Below are positions 35,548 through 46,506 of a stretch of DNA of 64,000 nucleotides, piece by piece. The stretch covers positions 1,612,001 to 1,676,000 of the forward strand of contig NZ_CP093340.1 in NCBI RefSeq assembly GCF_022637415.1. Reading direction: 5' to 3'. The notes below the pieces were generated by a model, which was given only the letters and a program-made list of their open reading frames with translations, did not search any database and was not told the DNA's origin. Position numbers and translations under genes: made by a program. The number at the start of each line of letters is the position of its first letter. Within the stretch, counting starts at the first letter, position 1. The stretch comes from Luteimonas sp. S4-F44. GTDB lineage: Bacteria; Pseudomonadota; Gammaproteobacteria; Xanthomonadales; Xanthomonadaceae.

Positions 35548-36165
35548 TCACACGTCGAGCGGATCGCCCCGCTTGGCGCCCACGCCCCTGGGCTCGGGCA
35601 GCGCACCGCCGCGCCAACGTCGCAGCGCCCGCTGGAAAAACAGGCTGTTGGGCACCTGCAGCACGGTGCCCGCGCCGTCGCCGTCGTCGGTCTCTCGCAA
35701 GGTCGTGTAGACCAGATTGATGTCCACGACCTGGCCGCGCAGGCCGGGCTTCTCTCCGTTCTCCAGCAGCTCGACGTGGTCGTAGAGCCGGAACGGCCGC
35801 GTGGTCAGGATCAGCATCGTGCAGAAGATGTTCGACAGCACGCTCCAGGCCGCGAAGAACGCCACTGCGCCCACCGCCGCAAAACCCGTGAATGCAGTCC
35901 ACAGCACCGTGCCCGACACGCCCATGCGCTCGAGTGCGAGCAGCAACGCGGCCGCGTAGATCAGGAAGGTCATGACCCGGCGTGCGCCCATCACCGCCTC
36001 GGGCGGCAGCGTGTAGCGGCGTCCGAGGCGGTCGAGCAGACGCCGCCCAAGCAGGCGCAGCAACCAGGCCGCGAGCAGGATCAGCAGGATCTGGCCGCCC
36101 GGCACGACGATGTCGAGCCACTCATGCAGCCAGGGGGGAAGACGATCGGTCAAGCGCACACCCAC
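35548..36165 (-). CDS. small MscS-family mechanosensitive channel
   Basis: A 205-residue protein with three transmembrane segments: GGQILLILLAAWLLRLLG, VMTFLIYAAALLLALERMG, and a Gly/Ala-rich pore helix LWTAFTGFAAVGAVAFFAAW. A short beta domain follows (FRLYDHVELLENGEKPGLRGQVVDIN; VPNSLFF). It is shorter than E. coli MscS (286) and lacks most of the C-terminal cage. The family also includes ion channels without proven gating by tension. Confidence 0.87.
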   Translation of the reverse strand: MGVRLTDRLPPWLHEWLDIVVPGGQILLILLAAWLLRLLGRRLLDRLGRRYTLPPEAVMGARRVMTFLIYAAALLLALERMGVSGTVLWTAFTGFAAVGAVAFFAAWSVLSNIFCTMLILTTRPFRLYDHVELLENGEKPGLRGQVVDINLVYTTLRETDDGDGAGTVLQVPNSLFFQRALRRWRGGALPEPRGVGAKRGDPLDV

Positions 36166-36325
36166 TTCGCACAGGGCGCCCGCGGCGCCGTCGTGGGAAT
36201 TCTACGCGCGCCATCGTTGGGCCGTGGCGCGCGCGAAGCGTGGCATCGGGCCACGGTTGCCGATCGTGAATTCGGCATGCCGGGCGATGGACATCGGCAT
36301 GTGATGCGACGCATGCGTTGGACAC

Positions 36326-36349
36326 GAAAAAGCCGGCACTGGGCCGGCT
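36326..36349 (-). terminator. terminator of tRNA-Val
   Basis: On the minus strand AAGCCGGC, a short loop, GCCGGCTT and TTTCG form a rho-independent terminator 14 bases after the tRNA 3' end. Confidence 0.75.
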
Positions 36350-36362
36350 TGTCCGATACTGC

Positions 36363-36437
36363 TGGTGGGCGGTGCAGGGTTCGAACCTGCGACCCTTGCC
36401 GTGTGAAGGCAATGCTCTACCGCTGAGCTAACCGCCC
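36363..36437 (-). tRNA. tRNA-Val(CAC)
   Basis: A 75-nt tRNA with encoded CCA. The acceptor GGGCGGT pairs with ACCGCCC. The D arm has TAGCTCAGCGGTAGAGCA. The anticodon stem TTGCC/GGCAA encloses the loop TTCACAC (anticodon CAC), and the T loop is GTTCGAACC. It decodes GUG, a very common codon in this GC-rich genome. Confidence 0.96.
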
Positions 36438-36592
36438 GAAACGCTGCCGCCAGGACTGAGAACGTCGCCGTTCCGCCGTCCGTATCGCCGGGGCCGCAAG
36501 GCGGCCGGTGCGATCGGGACGCGCATTCTACGGTCGAATCGACGCGCCGACAAGCTGTGCGTGCAGGCGTGTCGCGAACGCCGTCCCCGCGC

Positions 36593-36865
36593 TCAGAACC
36601 GCTCCGACAGCACGCGGCGGATCTCGGCCTCGATCGGGCCGCGCATGGCCGAGAGCAGGAAGCCCAGCTTGGCGGTCACGTGCAGGCTGTCGGGCAGCAG
36701 GGCGATCGCGCCGTCGACGCCGGAGCGGTTGAAGTTGAGCGTGTCGCCGCTCCACGCGTACTTCATGTCGAAACGCTCGGCCAGCAGGCGCGCGACGTCT
36801 TCGACCGCGCTGCGTGCCTGCGCCTGCGGCAGGGAGTGGGGATGGGTGATGTCGATACCGGACAT
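36593..36865 (-). CDS. polyhydroxyalkanoic acid system family protein
   Basis: A 90-residue protein starting MSGIDITHPHSLPQAQARSAVEDVARLLAERF. It matches a short conserved family annotated with polyhydroxyalkanoate granules. The second half predicts beta strands (HVTAKLGFLLSAMRGPIEAEIRRVL). No PHA synthase gene is present nearby, and the functional name is inherited rather than demonstrated. Confidence 0.75.
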   Translation of the reverse strand: MSGIDITHPHSLPQAQARSAVEDVARLLAERFDMKYAWSGDTLNFNRSGVDGAIALLPDSLHVTAKLGFLLSAMRGPIEAEIRRVLSERF

Positions 36866-36969
36866 GTCGGTCGCTTTGTCTGGATTGGGCGCTCATTCTG
36901 CGGCGCCGCGGCGCATCGACCAAGTGACGGATGCGGCGCGCGGCGCGGCTCGTGCTAGATTTCCGCCGC

Positions 36970-37773
36970 ATGACTGCGCTCAAGCTGCGTTTTCCCGGCT
37001 CCTCGACCGATGATCTGCCCCTCGATGCGGGCGAGCTCGGGCTGGGCCTGCGCGCCGACGGCGCCGGGCTCGGCCCGGTGGCGACCGATGCGGCCTGCGT
37101 GCGCGTGTGCGTCGACCGCCGCGGCGTGTGGCTGACGGTCGGCGAGAACGCCGGCGGCGTCCACGTCAACGGACGCCGCATCCAGCGCGTGGCGATGCTG
37201 CGCACCGGCGATGCGATCTTCGTAGAGGGGCACGAGCTGCGTCTGCTTCCCGAGCAGACGCCCGCGCCGCCGTCCGCGGAGGACCTGCCGCATGGCGATG
37301 CGGCCGATCCCGATCCGCGCATGGTGCTGCGCGGCCTGGGCGGCCGCTACCACGGGCGCTGCTTCACGCTCGACCGCGCGCGCCTGATCGGTCGCCAGTC
37401 CGATGCCGACATCCGGATCGACGATCCGGGCTTCGCCGATCGTCATGCGCGCCTGGAGCGGGTGGGCGAGCGGGTGCGGCTGATCGACCTGGGCTCGGCG
37501 GAGGGCAGCGTGGTCAATGGCCAGACGGTGCGCGACGCGCTGTTGCAGCCCGGCGACCAGATCGTGTTCGACGCCCACCATCGCTTCGTCGTCGAAGCGC
37601 CGGCCCGCGGCGGTATGGTCACGTTCGGCCATGGCTCGGCGGACGCGTTCGACGATGCGGCCGATCCATTCGATGTCCCGTCGACCGGGCGCCTGCGCTT
37701 GCCCTGGCTGTTGCTGGCGGCGGTGCTGATGGCCGCGGCGCTGGGCGCACTGTTCCAGTTCGGCGCCAGCTGA
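36970..37773 (+). CDS. double FHA-domain membrane protein
   Basis: A 267-residue protein. A divergent FHA-like domain (about residues 10-95, with GGVHVNGRRIQRVAMLRTGDAI) is followed by a better one (about 115-205: RLIGRQSDADIRIDD, ADRHARL, GSAEGSVVNGQTV). A C-terminal transmembrane helix (LLLAAVLMAAALGALFQF) completes it. FHA domains bind phosphothreonine peptides. The usual Ser before RHA is replaced (GFADRHARL), so phosphopeptide binding is uncertain. It is followed 32 bases later by a small membrane protein, probably in one operon. Confidence 0.83.
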   Translation: MTALKLRFPGSSTDDLPLDAGELGLGLRADGAGLGPVATDAACVRVCVDRRGVWLTVGENAGGVHVNGRRIQRVAMLRTGDAIFVEGHELRLLPEQTPAPPSAEDLPHGDAADPDPRMVLRGLGGRYHGRCFTLDRARLIGRQSDADIRIDDPGFADRHARLERVGERVRLIDLGSAEGSVVNGQTVRDALLQPGDQIVFDAHHRFVVEAPARGGMVTFGHGSADAFDDAADPFDVPSTGRLRLPWLLLAAVLMAAALGALFQFGAS

Positions 37774-37805
37774 GCTGGCACGCTTTTTTTGAAGGAGCGA
37801 TCGCT

Positions 37806-38039
37806 ATGTTTGCCTTCAGCATCTGGCACCTGATCATCCTGCTGCTCCTGGTCGTGATCTTCGCCGGCGTGGTCGGGGTCGTCGTCTGGGCGATCGTGCG
37901 CAGCCAACGCAGGCCGCCCCTGGCGCTCAACGAGGGGCTGGTGGCGCAGGTGGCCGCGCTCGACCGCCTGCACCGCGAAGGCGCGATCGATGCGGACGAA
38001 CATGCGCGCCGCCGCGCCGCCTTGCTGTCGGGCCGCTGA
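37806..38039 (+). CDS. small membrane protein with SHOCT-like tail
   Basis: A 77-residue protein with one N-terminal transmembrane helix (LIILLLLVVIFAGVVGVVVWAIV, about residues 9-31). The short C-terminal helix ALDRLHREGAIDADEHARRRAALL has the LxxLxxxGxIxxxEFxxxKxxLL pattern of SHOCT domains. A run of Ts and GGAGCGATC precede the start. It probably oligomerises or docks with a partner; the FHA neighbour is the obvious candidate. Confidence 0.8.
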   Translation: MFAFSIWHLIILLLLVVIFAGVVGVVVWAIVRSQRRPPLALNEGLVAQVAALDRLHREGAIDADEHARRRAALLSGR

Positions 38040-38061
38040 CGGCTGCGGCGGCGGGTGATCG

Positions 38062-38700
38062 TCAGCGCACCGCGGCGCGTCGTCGCGCCAGCGCTTTCCA
38101 TATCCGCCACCCCAACAGCAGGGCCAGCAGTCCGGCATAGAGCGCCGGCTCGCGCCAGTCCGATTTCACGATCCACCAGAAGTGCAGCACCGCCAGTGCC
38201 GCGATCAGGTAGACCAGGCGGTGCAGCCGGCCCCAGTTACGGCCCAGCCGGCGCATCCAGCCGAGCGTCGAGGTCACCGCCAAAGGCACCAGCAGCAGCC
38301 AGGCAAGAAAGCCCACGGTGATGTAGGGCCGGCGCGCGATCTCGGTGGCGACCTGCGACAGGTCGCCCAGCAGGTCCAGCGCCAGCCAGGCGGCGAAATG
38401 CAGGCTGGCGTAGACAAAGGCGTACAGCCCGAGCATCCGCCGAAAGCGCAGCGGCGCGGTCCATCCGCTAAGCTGGCGCAATGGCGTGATCGCCAGCGTG
38501 ATCAGCAGCAGGCGCAGGGCGCCGATGCCCAGTTCGTGCTCGATCGCCACCACAGGCTCGGCCCCGAGCGCGTCGATGTTGCCGCCGCCGAGCACACCCC
38601 ATACGCGCCAGCCGAGCCAGACCAGCGGCGCAAGCGCTAAGGCGTGCACCAGTGCCTTGCCGGCGATGATGCCGGTCGGCGTCGCGCGGCGCTTGGGCAC
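38062..38700 (-). CDS. msrQ: MsrQ heme-binding membrane subunit
   Basis: An inner-membrane ferric-reductase-like protein that passes electrons from the respiratory chain to MsrP for repair of periplasmic methionine sulfoxide. About 212 residues, with six helices (ALVHALALAPLVWLGW; LLLITLAITPLRQLSG; MLGLYAFVYASLHFAAW; LHRLVYLIAALAVLHFWWIV). Histidines in ASLHF, RLHRLVY and VLHFWW fit heme ligation. The start is uncertain: GTG 38700 or TTG 38715, the latter overlapping the msrP stop (TTGA). Confidence 0.9.
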   Translation of the reverse strand: MPKRRATPTGIIAGKALVHALALAPLVWLGWRVWGVLGGGNIDALGAEPVVAIEHELGIGALRLLLITLAITPLRQLSGWTAPLRFRRMLGLYAFVYASLHFAAWLALDLLGDLSQVATEIARRPYITVGFLAWLLLVPLAVTSTLGWMRRLGRNWGRLHRLVYLIAALAVLHFWWIVKSDWREPALYAGLLALLLGWRIWKALARRRAAVR

Positions 38701-38711
38701 GCGCGACGGGC

Positions 38712-39677
38712 TCAATACCACTTGCGCAGATCCATGCCGGCGTAGAGCGAGGCGACCTGGTCGGCGTAGCCGTTGAATGGACGGGTGTCGATGCGGTTGG
38801 CGAGCAATCGGTTGGTGCCGGCGATCCGGCGCTCGGTCTTCTGGCTCCAGCGCGGGTGGTCGACCGCCGGATTGACGTTGCTGAAGAAGCCATACTCCGA
38901 CGGCTGCAGGTCGTTCCACGCGGTGCTGGGCATGCGCTCGACGAAGCGGATCTGCACGATCGACTTGATGCTCTTGAAGCCGTACTTCCACGGCACGACC
39001 AGCCGCAGCGGCGCGCCGTTCTGTTGCGGCAAGGCCTTGCCGTACAGGCCGGTCGCCAGGAACGCGAGCGGGTGCATGGCCTCGTCGATGCGCAGGCCCT
39101 CGCGGTACGGCCAGCGGATCGAACGAAAGCGCAGGCCCGGCATCTGCTCGCGGTCGGCCAGCGTGGTGAAGGCCACGTACTTGGCCTTGGCGGTGGGCTC
39201 GAACCGGCGCAGCACCGCGGCCAGCGGCACGCCGGTCCACGGGATCACCATTGACCAGCCTTCCACGCAGCGCAGGCGATAGATGCGTTCTTCGCTGGTG
39301 ATGCCGCGCAGCAGGTCTTCGAGCGCGATGTGCCCGGGCTTGGCGCATTCGCCAGCCACCTCCACGCTCCAGGGCGTCGTGCGCAGGGTCTTGGCCGCGC
39401 GCGAGGGGTCGGCCTTGCCGGTGCCGAACTCGTAGAAGTTGTTGTACGAGGTGATGTCCTCGTAGCGGGTCAGCGGCTCGTCGGTGCGAAAACCGCTGCG
39501 CGCCTGTGCGGGGGTGACCGGGGCGGTGCTGGGCGGCGGCGGTTCGGCCTCCGCGCAGCCGGCCAGGCCCAGCGCCGGGGTCGCGGCCAGCAAGGCGAGC
39601 AGGCGACGACGGTCGCGATAGACCGCCTCGTCGGTGATCTTGGATTCGGGAATCCGCAAGGCGTCGCGCAATGACAT
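38712..39677 (-). CDS. msrP: MsrP molybdopterin methionine-sulfoxide reductase
   Basis: A 321-residue periplasmic enzyme reducing protein-bound methionine sulfoxide, working with MsrQ. The sulfite-oxidase fold is evident: [22 protein letters not shown], and [19 protein letters not shown] with the Mo-ligand cysteine near residue 136, then [17 protein letters not shown]. The leader [22 protein letters not shown] has a twin-arginine start, but ends in a lipobox-like LAGC, unusual for MsrP. It is the first gene of msrPQ and diverges from serC. Confidence 0.93.
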   Translation of the reverse strand: MSLRDALRIPESKITDEAVYRDRRRLLALLAATPALGLAGCAEAEPPPPSTAPVTPAQARSGFRTDEPLTRYEDITSYNNFYEFGTGKADPSRAAKTLRTTPWSVEVAGECAKPGHIALEDLLRGITSEERIYRLRCVEGWSMVIPWTGVPLAAVLRRFEPTAKAKYVAFTTLADREQMPGLRFRSIRWPYREGLRIDEAMHPLAFLATGLYGKALPQQNGAPLRLVVPWKYGFKSIKSIVQIRFVERMPSTAWNDLQPSEYGFFSNVNPAVDHPRWSQKTERRIAGTNRLLANRIDTRPFNGYADQVASLYAGMDLRKWY

Positions 39678-39808
39678 CGCTGGCTCCTGGCGCGTGCGCG
39701 CCGCAAGTAGGGCAACGCGGAATACGTTGCCATCGCAACCATTGGCCGCGCGTCAAGGCTGCTGCACTGCGGCATACTTGCCAGCCTGCGAACGAGCGGA
39801 GTCGAGCG

Positions 39809-40909
39809 ATGGCGCGAGCCTACAACTTTGCCCCTGGACCTGCGGCATTGCCTGAAAGCGTGCTGAAACAGGCCCAGGCCGACATGCTGGAATGGGGCGA
39901 TGCCGGCGCCTCGATTGTCGAGATGAGCCACCGCGGGCCGGAGTTCATGGCCGTGGCCACGCGCGCCGAGGCCGATCTGCGGACGCTGCTCGCGGTGCCC
40001 GACGATTACGCGGTGCTGTTCCTGCAGGGCGGGGCGACCACCCAGCAGGCGCTGATCGCGCTGAACTTTGCGGCGCCCGGCGATACCGTCGACTACGTCG
40101 TGACCGGCCATTGGGGACGCACGGCGCTGCGCCAGCTCACCCCGGCGGTTGCGGTCAACGTCGCCGCCAGCGGCGAGGCCGATGGCTTTCGCACGATCCC
40201 GGCGCGCGAGACCTGGCGCCTGACCCCGGGCGCGGCCTATGTGCACATCACCGCCAACGAGACCATCCACGGCGTCGAGTTCCGGCCGGCCTGGGGCGCG
40301 CCCGCGCCCGATACCGGCGATGTCCCGTTGTTCGCCGATTTCAGCTCCAGCATCGCGTCCGAGCCGATCGACATCACCCGCTACGGCCTGATCTATGCCG
40401 GCGCCCAGAAGAACCTGGGCCCGGTCGGCATCTCGGTCGTCATCGTGCGGCGCGACCTGCTCGGGCGTGCCGGCCAGCCGCGCGCCGACATCTTCAACTA
40501 CGCCTCGCACCTGGCCAACGACTCGATGCTCAATACCCCGCCGACCTGGAACTGGTACCTGGCCGGACTGGTGTTCCGCTGGATGCTCGACCAGGGCGGC
40601 ACCGCCGAGTTCGACCGCCGCAGCGACGAGAAGGCCGGACTGCTGTATGCCGCCATTGACAGCTCGGGTGGCTTCTACCGCAACGATGTCGCGCACAACG
40701 TGCGTTCGCGCATGAACGTGCCGTTCTTCCTGGCCGACCCCGCACTTGACGCCGACTTCCTGGCCGGCGCGCGCGAGGCCGGGCTGATCGGGCTCAAGGG
40801 CCACCGGGTGCTCGGCGGCATGCGCGCGTCGATCTACAACGCGATGCCGGTCGATGGTGTCCGCGCGCTCGTCGCCTACATGCAGGATTTCCAGCAGCGG
40901 CGGGGATGA
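39809..40909 (+). CDS. serC: phosphoserine aminotransferase SerC
   Basis: A PLP enzyme making 3-phosphoserine (and acting in pyridoxine synthesis), 366 residues. The N terminus is [21 protein letters not shown] binds the cofactor phosphate, and [10 protein letters not shown] carries the PLP lysine (about residue 200). [11 protein letters not shown] and [16 protein letters not shown] form the C-terminal substrate site. GGAG lies before the ATG. pheA begins 170 bases downstream, so serC, pheA and aroA may be partly co-transcribed. Confidence 0.96.
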   Translation: MARAYNFAPGPAALPESVLKQAQADMLEWGDAGASIVEMSHRGPEFMAVATRAEADLRTLLAVPDDYAVLFLQGGATTQQALIALNFAAPGDTVDYVVTGHWGRTALRQLTPAVAVNVAASGEADGFRTIPARETWRLTPGAAYVHITANETIHGVEFRPAWGAPAPDTGDVPLFADFSSSIASEPIDITRYGLIYAGAQKNLGPVGISVVIVRRDLLGRAGQPRADIFNYASHLANDSMLNTPPTWNWYLAGLVFRWMLDQGGTAEFDRRSDEKAGLLYAAIDSSGGFYRNDVAHNVRSRMNVPFFLADPALDADFLAGAREAGLIGLKGHRVLGGMRASIYNAMPVDGVRALVAYMQDFQQRRG

Positions 40910-41079
40910 GCGGCCCGCTATCCCGATGCCGTCCGGCATCGACAGTGACCCGCGAATGCCCGGCGATGGATCGCCGGATGTGGCCAGAGCGCACGATATT
41001 GCGGCGTCACGGACGGCGTCGGTGTGTCGGCGCCAGTGTTGTGCGACCGTAACCCAGCATCGATTCTGAGAGACCATTG

Positions 41080-42201
41080 ATGGCCGCCAAGCCGAAGAAA
41101 ACAGCCGCCGACAAAGCCGCACCGCCGCCCGACCTGGCCGCAGTGCGCGCGCAGATCGACGGCATCGACCACCAGATCCAGACGCTGATCGCCGAACGTG
41201 CGCAGTTCGCGCGCCAGGTCGGCAAGGCCAAGGGCAAGCTCGCCGCCGCAGTCGACTACTACCGGCCCGAGCGCGAGGCCCAGGTGCTGCGCCGCGTGGT
41301 CGACCGCAATGACGGCCCGCTGTCGGACACCGAACTGGTGCGCCTGTTCCGCGAGATCATGTCGGCGTGCCTGGCCCAGCAGGAGCCGCTGAAGATCGGC
41401 TACCTCGGCCCGGAAGGCACGTTCTCCCAGCAGGCGGTGCACAAACAGTTCGGTCATTCGGCGATGGGCCTGCCGCTGGCGAGCATCGAAGAGGTGTTTG
41501 ACGAAGTCGCCGCCGGCCACGCTGATTTCGGTGTGGTGCCGGTCGAAAACTCCGGGCAGGGCACGATTCAGTCCACGCTCGACCTGTTCCTGACCTCGCC
41601 GCTGCGCATCTGCGGCGAGGTCGAGCTGCGCGTGCACCAGTACCTGCTTTCGCGCACCGGCCGGCTCGACGAGATCGAGCGGGTGTATTCGCATGGGCTG
41701 TCGCTGGCGCAGTGCAAGGGCTGGCTGCGCCAGAACCTGCCGCAGGCAGAGAAGCACGCGGTGGTCAGCAACGCCGAGGGCGTGCGCCGGGCGCAGAAAT
41801 CCGACGATGCCGCCGCCATTGCCGGCGAGAACGCCGCACACGTCTACGGTATGAAGGTCATCGCCGGGCCGATCGAGGACCGCAGCGACAACACCACGCG
41901 CTTTCTGGTCATTGGCCGCGGCGCGTTCCCGCCGTCGGGCAATGACCGCACCTCGCTGATGGTCTTCATCCGCGACCAACCCGGCGCGCTCTACCGCATC
42001 CTCGAGCCGCTGGCGCGGCGCGGCATCAGCATGAACCGGATCGAATCCCGGCCCGCGCACGGCGCGCTGTGGCAGTACGCCTTCTTCATCGACGTCGCCG
42101 GCCATGTCGACGAATCCCCACTCAAGGACGCACTGGGCGAGATCGACGCCTTCGCCGGCGATGTTCGTGTACTGGGGTCTTACCCTGTGGCCGTGCCATG
42201 A
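41080..42201 (+). CDS. pheA: bifunctional chorismate mutase/prephenate dehydratase PheA
   Basis: Committed enzyme of phenylalanine synthesis, 373 residues. An AroQ-type mutase domain occupies about residues 18-100 (LAAVRAQIDGIDHQIQTLI). The dehydratase domain is about 105-280 (KIGYLGPEGTFSQQAV; DNTTRFLVIG with the catalytic TRF), and the ACT domain carries the phenylalanine feedback motif RIESRP (about 325). The 5' end has a lysine-rich extension (AAKPKKTAADKAAPPP). It overlaps aroA by ATGA. Confidence 0.96.
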   Translation: MAAKPKKTAADKAAPPPDLAAVRAQIDGIDHQIQTLIAERAQFARQVGKAKGKLAAAVDYYRPEREAQVLRRVVDRNDGPLSDTELVRLFREIMSACLAQQEPLKIGYLGPEGTFSQQAVHKQFGHSAMGLPLASIEEVFDEVAAGHADFGVVPVENSGQGTIQSTLDLFLTSPLRICGEVELRVHQYLLSRTGRLDEIERVYSHGLSLAQCKGWLRQNLPQAEKHAVVSNAEGVRRAQKSDDAAAIAGENAAHVYGMKVIAGPIEDRSDNTTRFLVIGRGAFPPSGNDRTSLMVFIRDQPGALYRILEPLARRGISMNRIESRPAHGALWQYAFFIDVAGHVDESPLKDALGEIDAFAGDVRVLGSYPVAVP

Positions 42202-43520
42202 GCGCCGCACGCTGGAGCGCCACCGCCGGCGCGCCGCTGCGCGGCGAACTCGACGTGCCGGGCGACAAGTCGGTCTCGCACCGGGCGATCATGCTCGCCT
42301 CGCTGGCCGATGGCACCTCGCGCATCACCGGCTTTCTCGAAGGCGAAGACGCTCGTGCCACCGAGGCGATCTTCCGCCGTCTCGGCGTGTCCATCGAGAC
42401 CCTTGCCGGGGGCGAGCGTGTCGTCCATGGCGTCGGCATCGATGGTCTGCACGCCGCCGACGGCCCGCTCGACTGCGGCAATGCCGGCACCGGCATGCGC
42501 CTGCTGGCCGGCTTGCTCGCCGGTCAGGCCTTCGACAGCGAGCTGGTCGGCGATGCGTCGCTGTCCAAGCGGCCGATGCGGCGGGTCACCGAGCCCTTGG
42601 CGCGTATGGGCGCGCGCATCGACACCGGTGAGGGCGGCGTGCCGCCACTGCGCGTGCACGGCGGCCAGCGCCTAGCCGGCATCGAGTACGAGAACGCGCT
42701 GGCCAGCGCGCAAGTCAAGTCGGCGCTGCTGCTCGCTGGCCTGTATGCCGACGGCGAGACCGTGATCCACGAGCCGCGGCCCACCCGCGACTACACCGAG
42801 CGCATGCTCGCCGCGTTCGGCTGGCCGATCGACTTCTCGCCGGGGCTGGCGCGGCTATCGGGCGGGCATCGCCTGCGCGCAACCGATGTGCACGTGCCGG
42901 CTGACTTCTCGTCGGCGGCCTTCTTCCTGGTGGCGGCGTCGATCGTGCCCGGCTCGGACCTGTTGTTGCGCCGGGTCGGCATGAACCCGCGCCGCACCGG
43001 CCTGCTACACGTGCTGCGGCTGATGGGCGCGGACATCGAGGCCTCGAACGCCGGCGAACAGGGCGGCGAGCCGGTCGCCGACCTTCGCGTGCGCCACGCA
43101 CCGCTGCGCGGCATCGATGTGCCGGAGGTCCACGTGCCGGACATGATCGACGAGTTCCCGGCGCTGTTCGTCGCCGCCGCCTGCGCCGACGGGCCGACCC
43201 GCGTGACCGGCGCCGCCGAGCTCCGGGTCAAGGAGTCGGACCGCATCGCGGTGATGGCCACCGGACTGCGCACGCTGGGTATCGCGATCGACGAGGCGCC
43301 CGATGGCGCGACGATTCCCGGCAGCGCCGGGGCAGGGGCGGTGTTCGGCGGCGGTGAGGTCGAGAGTCACGGCGACCATCGCATCGCGATGGCATTTGCG
43401 GTGGCCGCCCAGCGGGCGGACGGCGACGTCGCGATCTGCGATACCGCCAACGTCGCGACTTCGTTCCCCGGTTTCGTGCCGCTGGCGCGCGGGGCCGGGT
43501 TCGGCCTGCAGGGCGACTGA
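42198..43520 (+). CDS. aroA: EPSP synthase AroA
   Basis: 5-enolpyruvylshikimate-3-phosphate synthase of the shikimate pathway, 440 residues. GDKSVSHRAIMLASLADG (residues about 20-37), LDCGNAGTGMRLL (about 94), RPTRDYTERML, and the C-terminal KESDRI and HGDHRIAMAF segments are all present. The LDCGNAG loop has Ala where many enzymes keep a second Gly-type pattern; class II (CP4-like) features such as SVSHRA rather than SISNRA are visible. Its start overlaps the pheA stop. Confidence 0.96.
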   Translation: MSAARWSATAGAPLRGELDVPGDKSVSHRAIMLASLADGTSRITGFLEGEDARATEAIFRRLGVSIETLAGGERVVHGVGIDGLHAADGPLDCGNAGTGMRLLAGLLAGQAFDSELVGDASLSKRPMRRVTEPLARMGARIDTGEGGVPPLRVHGGQRLAGIEYENALASAQVKSALLLAGLYADGETVIHEPRPTRDYTERMLAAFGWPIDFSPGLARLSGGHRLRATDVHVPADFSSAAFFLVAASIVPGSDLLLRRVGMNPRRTGLLHVLRLMGADIEASNAGEQGGEPVADLRVRHAPLRGIDVPEVHVPDMIDEFPALFVAAACADGPTRVTGAAELRVKESDRIAVMATGLRTLGIAIDEAPDGATIPGSAGAGAVFGGGEVESHGDHRIAMAFAVAAQRADGDVAICDTANVATSFPGFVPLARGAGFGLQGD

Positions 43521-43617
43521 GGGCTCGGCGGCGTTCCGTCGACTCGCAGGGTCACGCCTGCAGTTTCAGATCCGCTGCAGCGCCACACCCAGCCGCGTTC
43601 GCAATGCTGACGTTGAA

Positions 43618-43644
43618 GCCTGCTCCCCATGACGGGGAGCAGGC
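43618..43644. terminator. 11-bp hairpin between convergent aroA and TonB-like genes
   Basis: GCCTGCTCCCC and GGGGAGCAGGC pair perfectly around a five-base loop, between two convergent genes. Neither side has a T run, so any termination would be unconventional. Confidence 0.5.
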
Positions 43645-43669
43645 CGAGGACATTGACGTATCGACGCGC

Positions 43670-44245
43670 TCAGTTGCGCGCGGTCGTGCCCGGCTGGTCT
43701 TCGAGGGTGAAGTCGACCGGGACCCGCACTGAACTCGCCTCAGGTTTGCCGTTGCGGATCGCCGGCTCGAAGGTCCAGTTCCGCGCCGCTTCCATCGCGG
43801 CGCGATCGAGATCGCGCGAGCGGCTGCGCTGCTCGACGCTGATATCGGTCGGCTTACCGGCGGCGTCCACCTGCACGAGCAATGTGACCGAACCTTCCTC
43901 GCGATTGCGCAGGGCCGCGGCCGGATAGTCGGGGCGCGGCTGGTTCACCACGCGGGCCGGACGATCCGCGGGCGCGGTCGACGCAGACGGGCGAGGGGTC
44001 CGTTCGGGCGTCCGCGCCGGCTCGCGCTCGGCCGGCGGTGTGACGCCATCGCCGATCGTCGGCGGCGGCGGCGGCAGCGGCTCGCTCTGCGGTATGTCGC
44101 GCTTGCTCAGGAAGTACCAGCCCAGTGCCACCAGCGCCACCAGCAGCAGGATCCAGATCAGCGGGCTGGAGCCCTTGCGCGGCGGCTCGGGGGGCGGGGC
44201 GGCCGGAGGGGGGACATCGTCGGGACGCCGCATCGGATCGCTCAT
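43670..44245 (-). CDS. TonB C-terminal-domain protein 1
   Basis: A 191-residue protein: proline-rich N terminus, one transmembrane helix (LIWILLLVALVALGWYFL, about residues 28-45), Pro/Thr-rich spacer, and a C-terminal TonB domain (about 100-185: RPDYPAAALRNREEGSVTLLV, then ARNWTFEPAIRNGKP). This is the build of energy transducers. No ExbB/ExbD or receptor gene lies beside it. A second TonB-C protein follows upstream on the same strand, 76 bases away. Confidence 0.85.
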   Translation of the reverse strand: MSDPMRRPDDVPPPAAPPPEPPRKGSSPLIWILLLVALVALGWYFLSKRDIPQSEPLPPPPPTIGDGVTPPAEREPARTPERTPRPSASTAPADRPARVVNQPRPDYPAAALRNREEGSVTLLVQVDAAGKPTDISVEQRSRSRDLDRAAMEAARNWTFEPAIRNGKPEASSVRVPVDFTLEDQPGTTARN

Positions 44246-44321
44246 CGTCGTAGCTCCACGCCGGAAGATGCGCCGAGCCTCCCACTGCCGATGTGGAGAC
44301 TTTGTCAGCGCCGGCCGGGGC

Positions 44322-46371
<2,050 letters not shown>

Positions 46372-46506
46372 CCGGCCCGGCGCTGGGGGCGCCGTCACTG
46401 CATCGCTGCGATGAACCGCCGGGAAGCCGCCCGGCGGAATTCGTTGTGGAAATAGGATGGAAGTGGTCCAATATCGCCTATTGTCCTGATAGCAAGGCGG
46501 CTTCCC

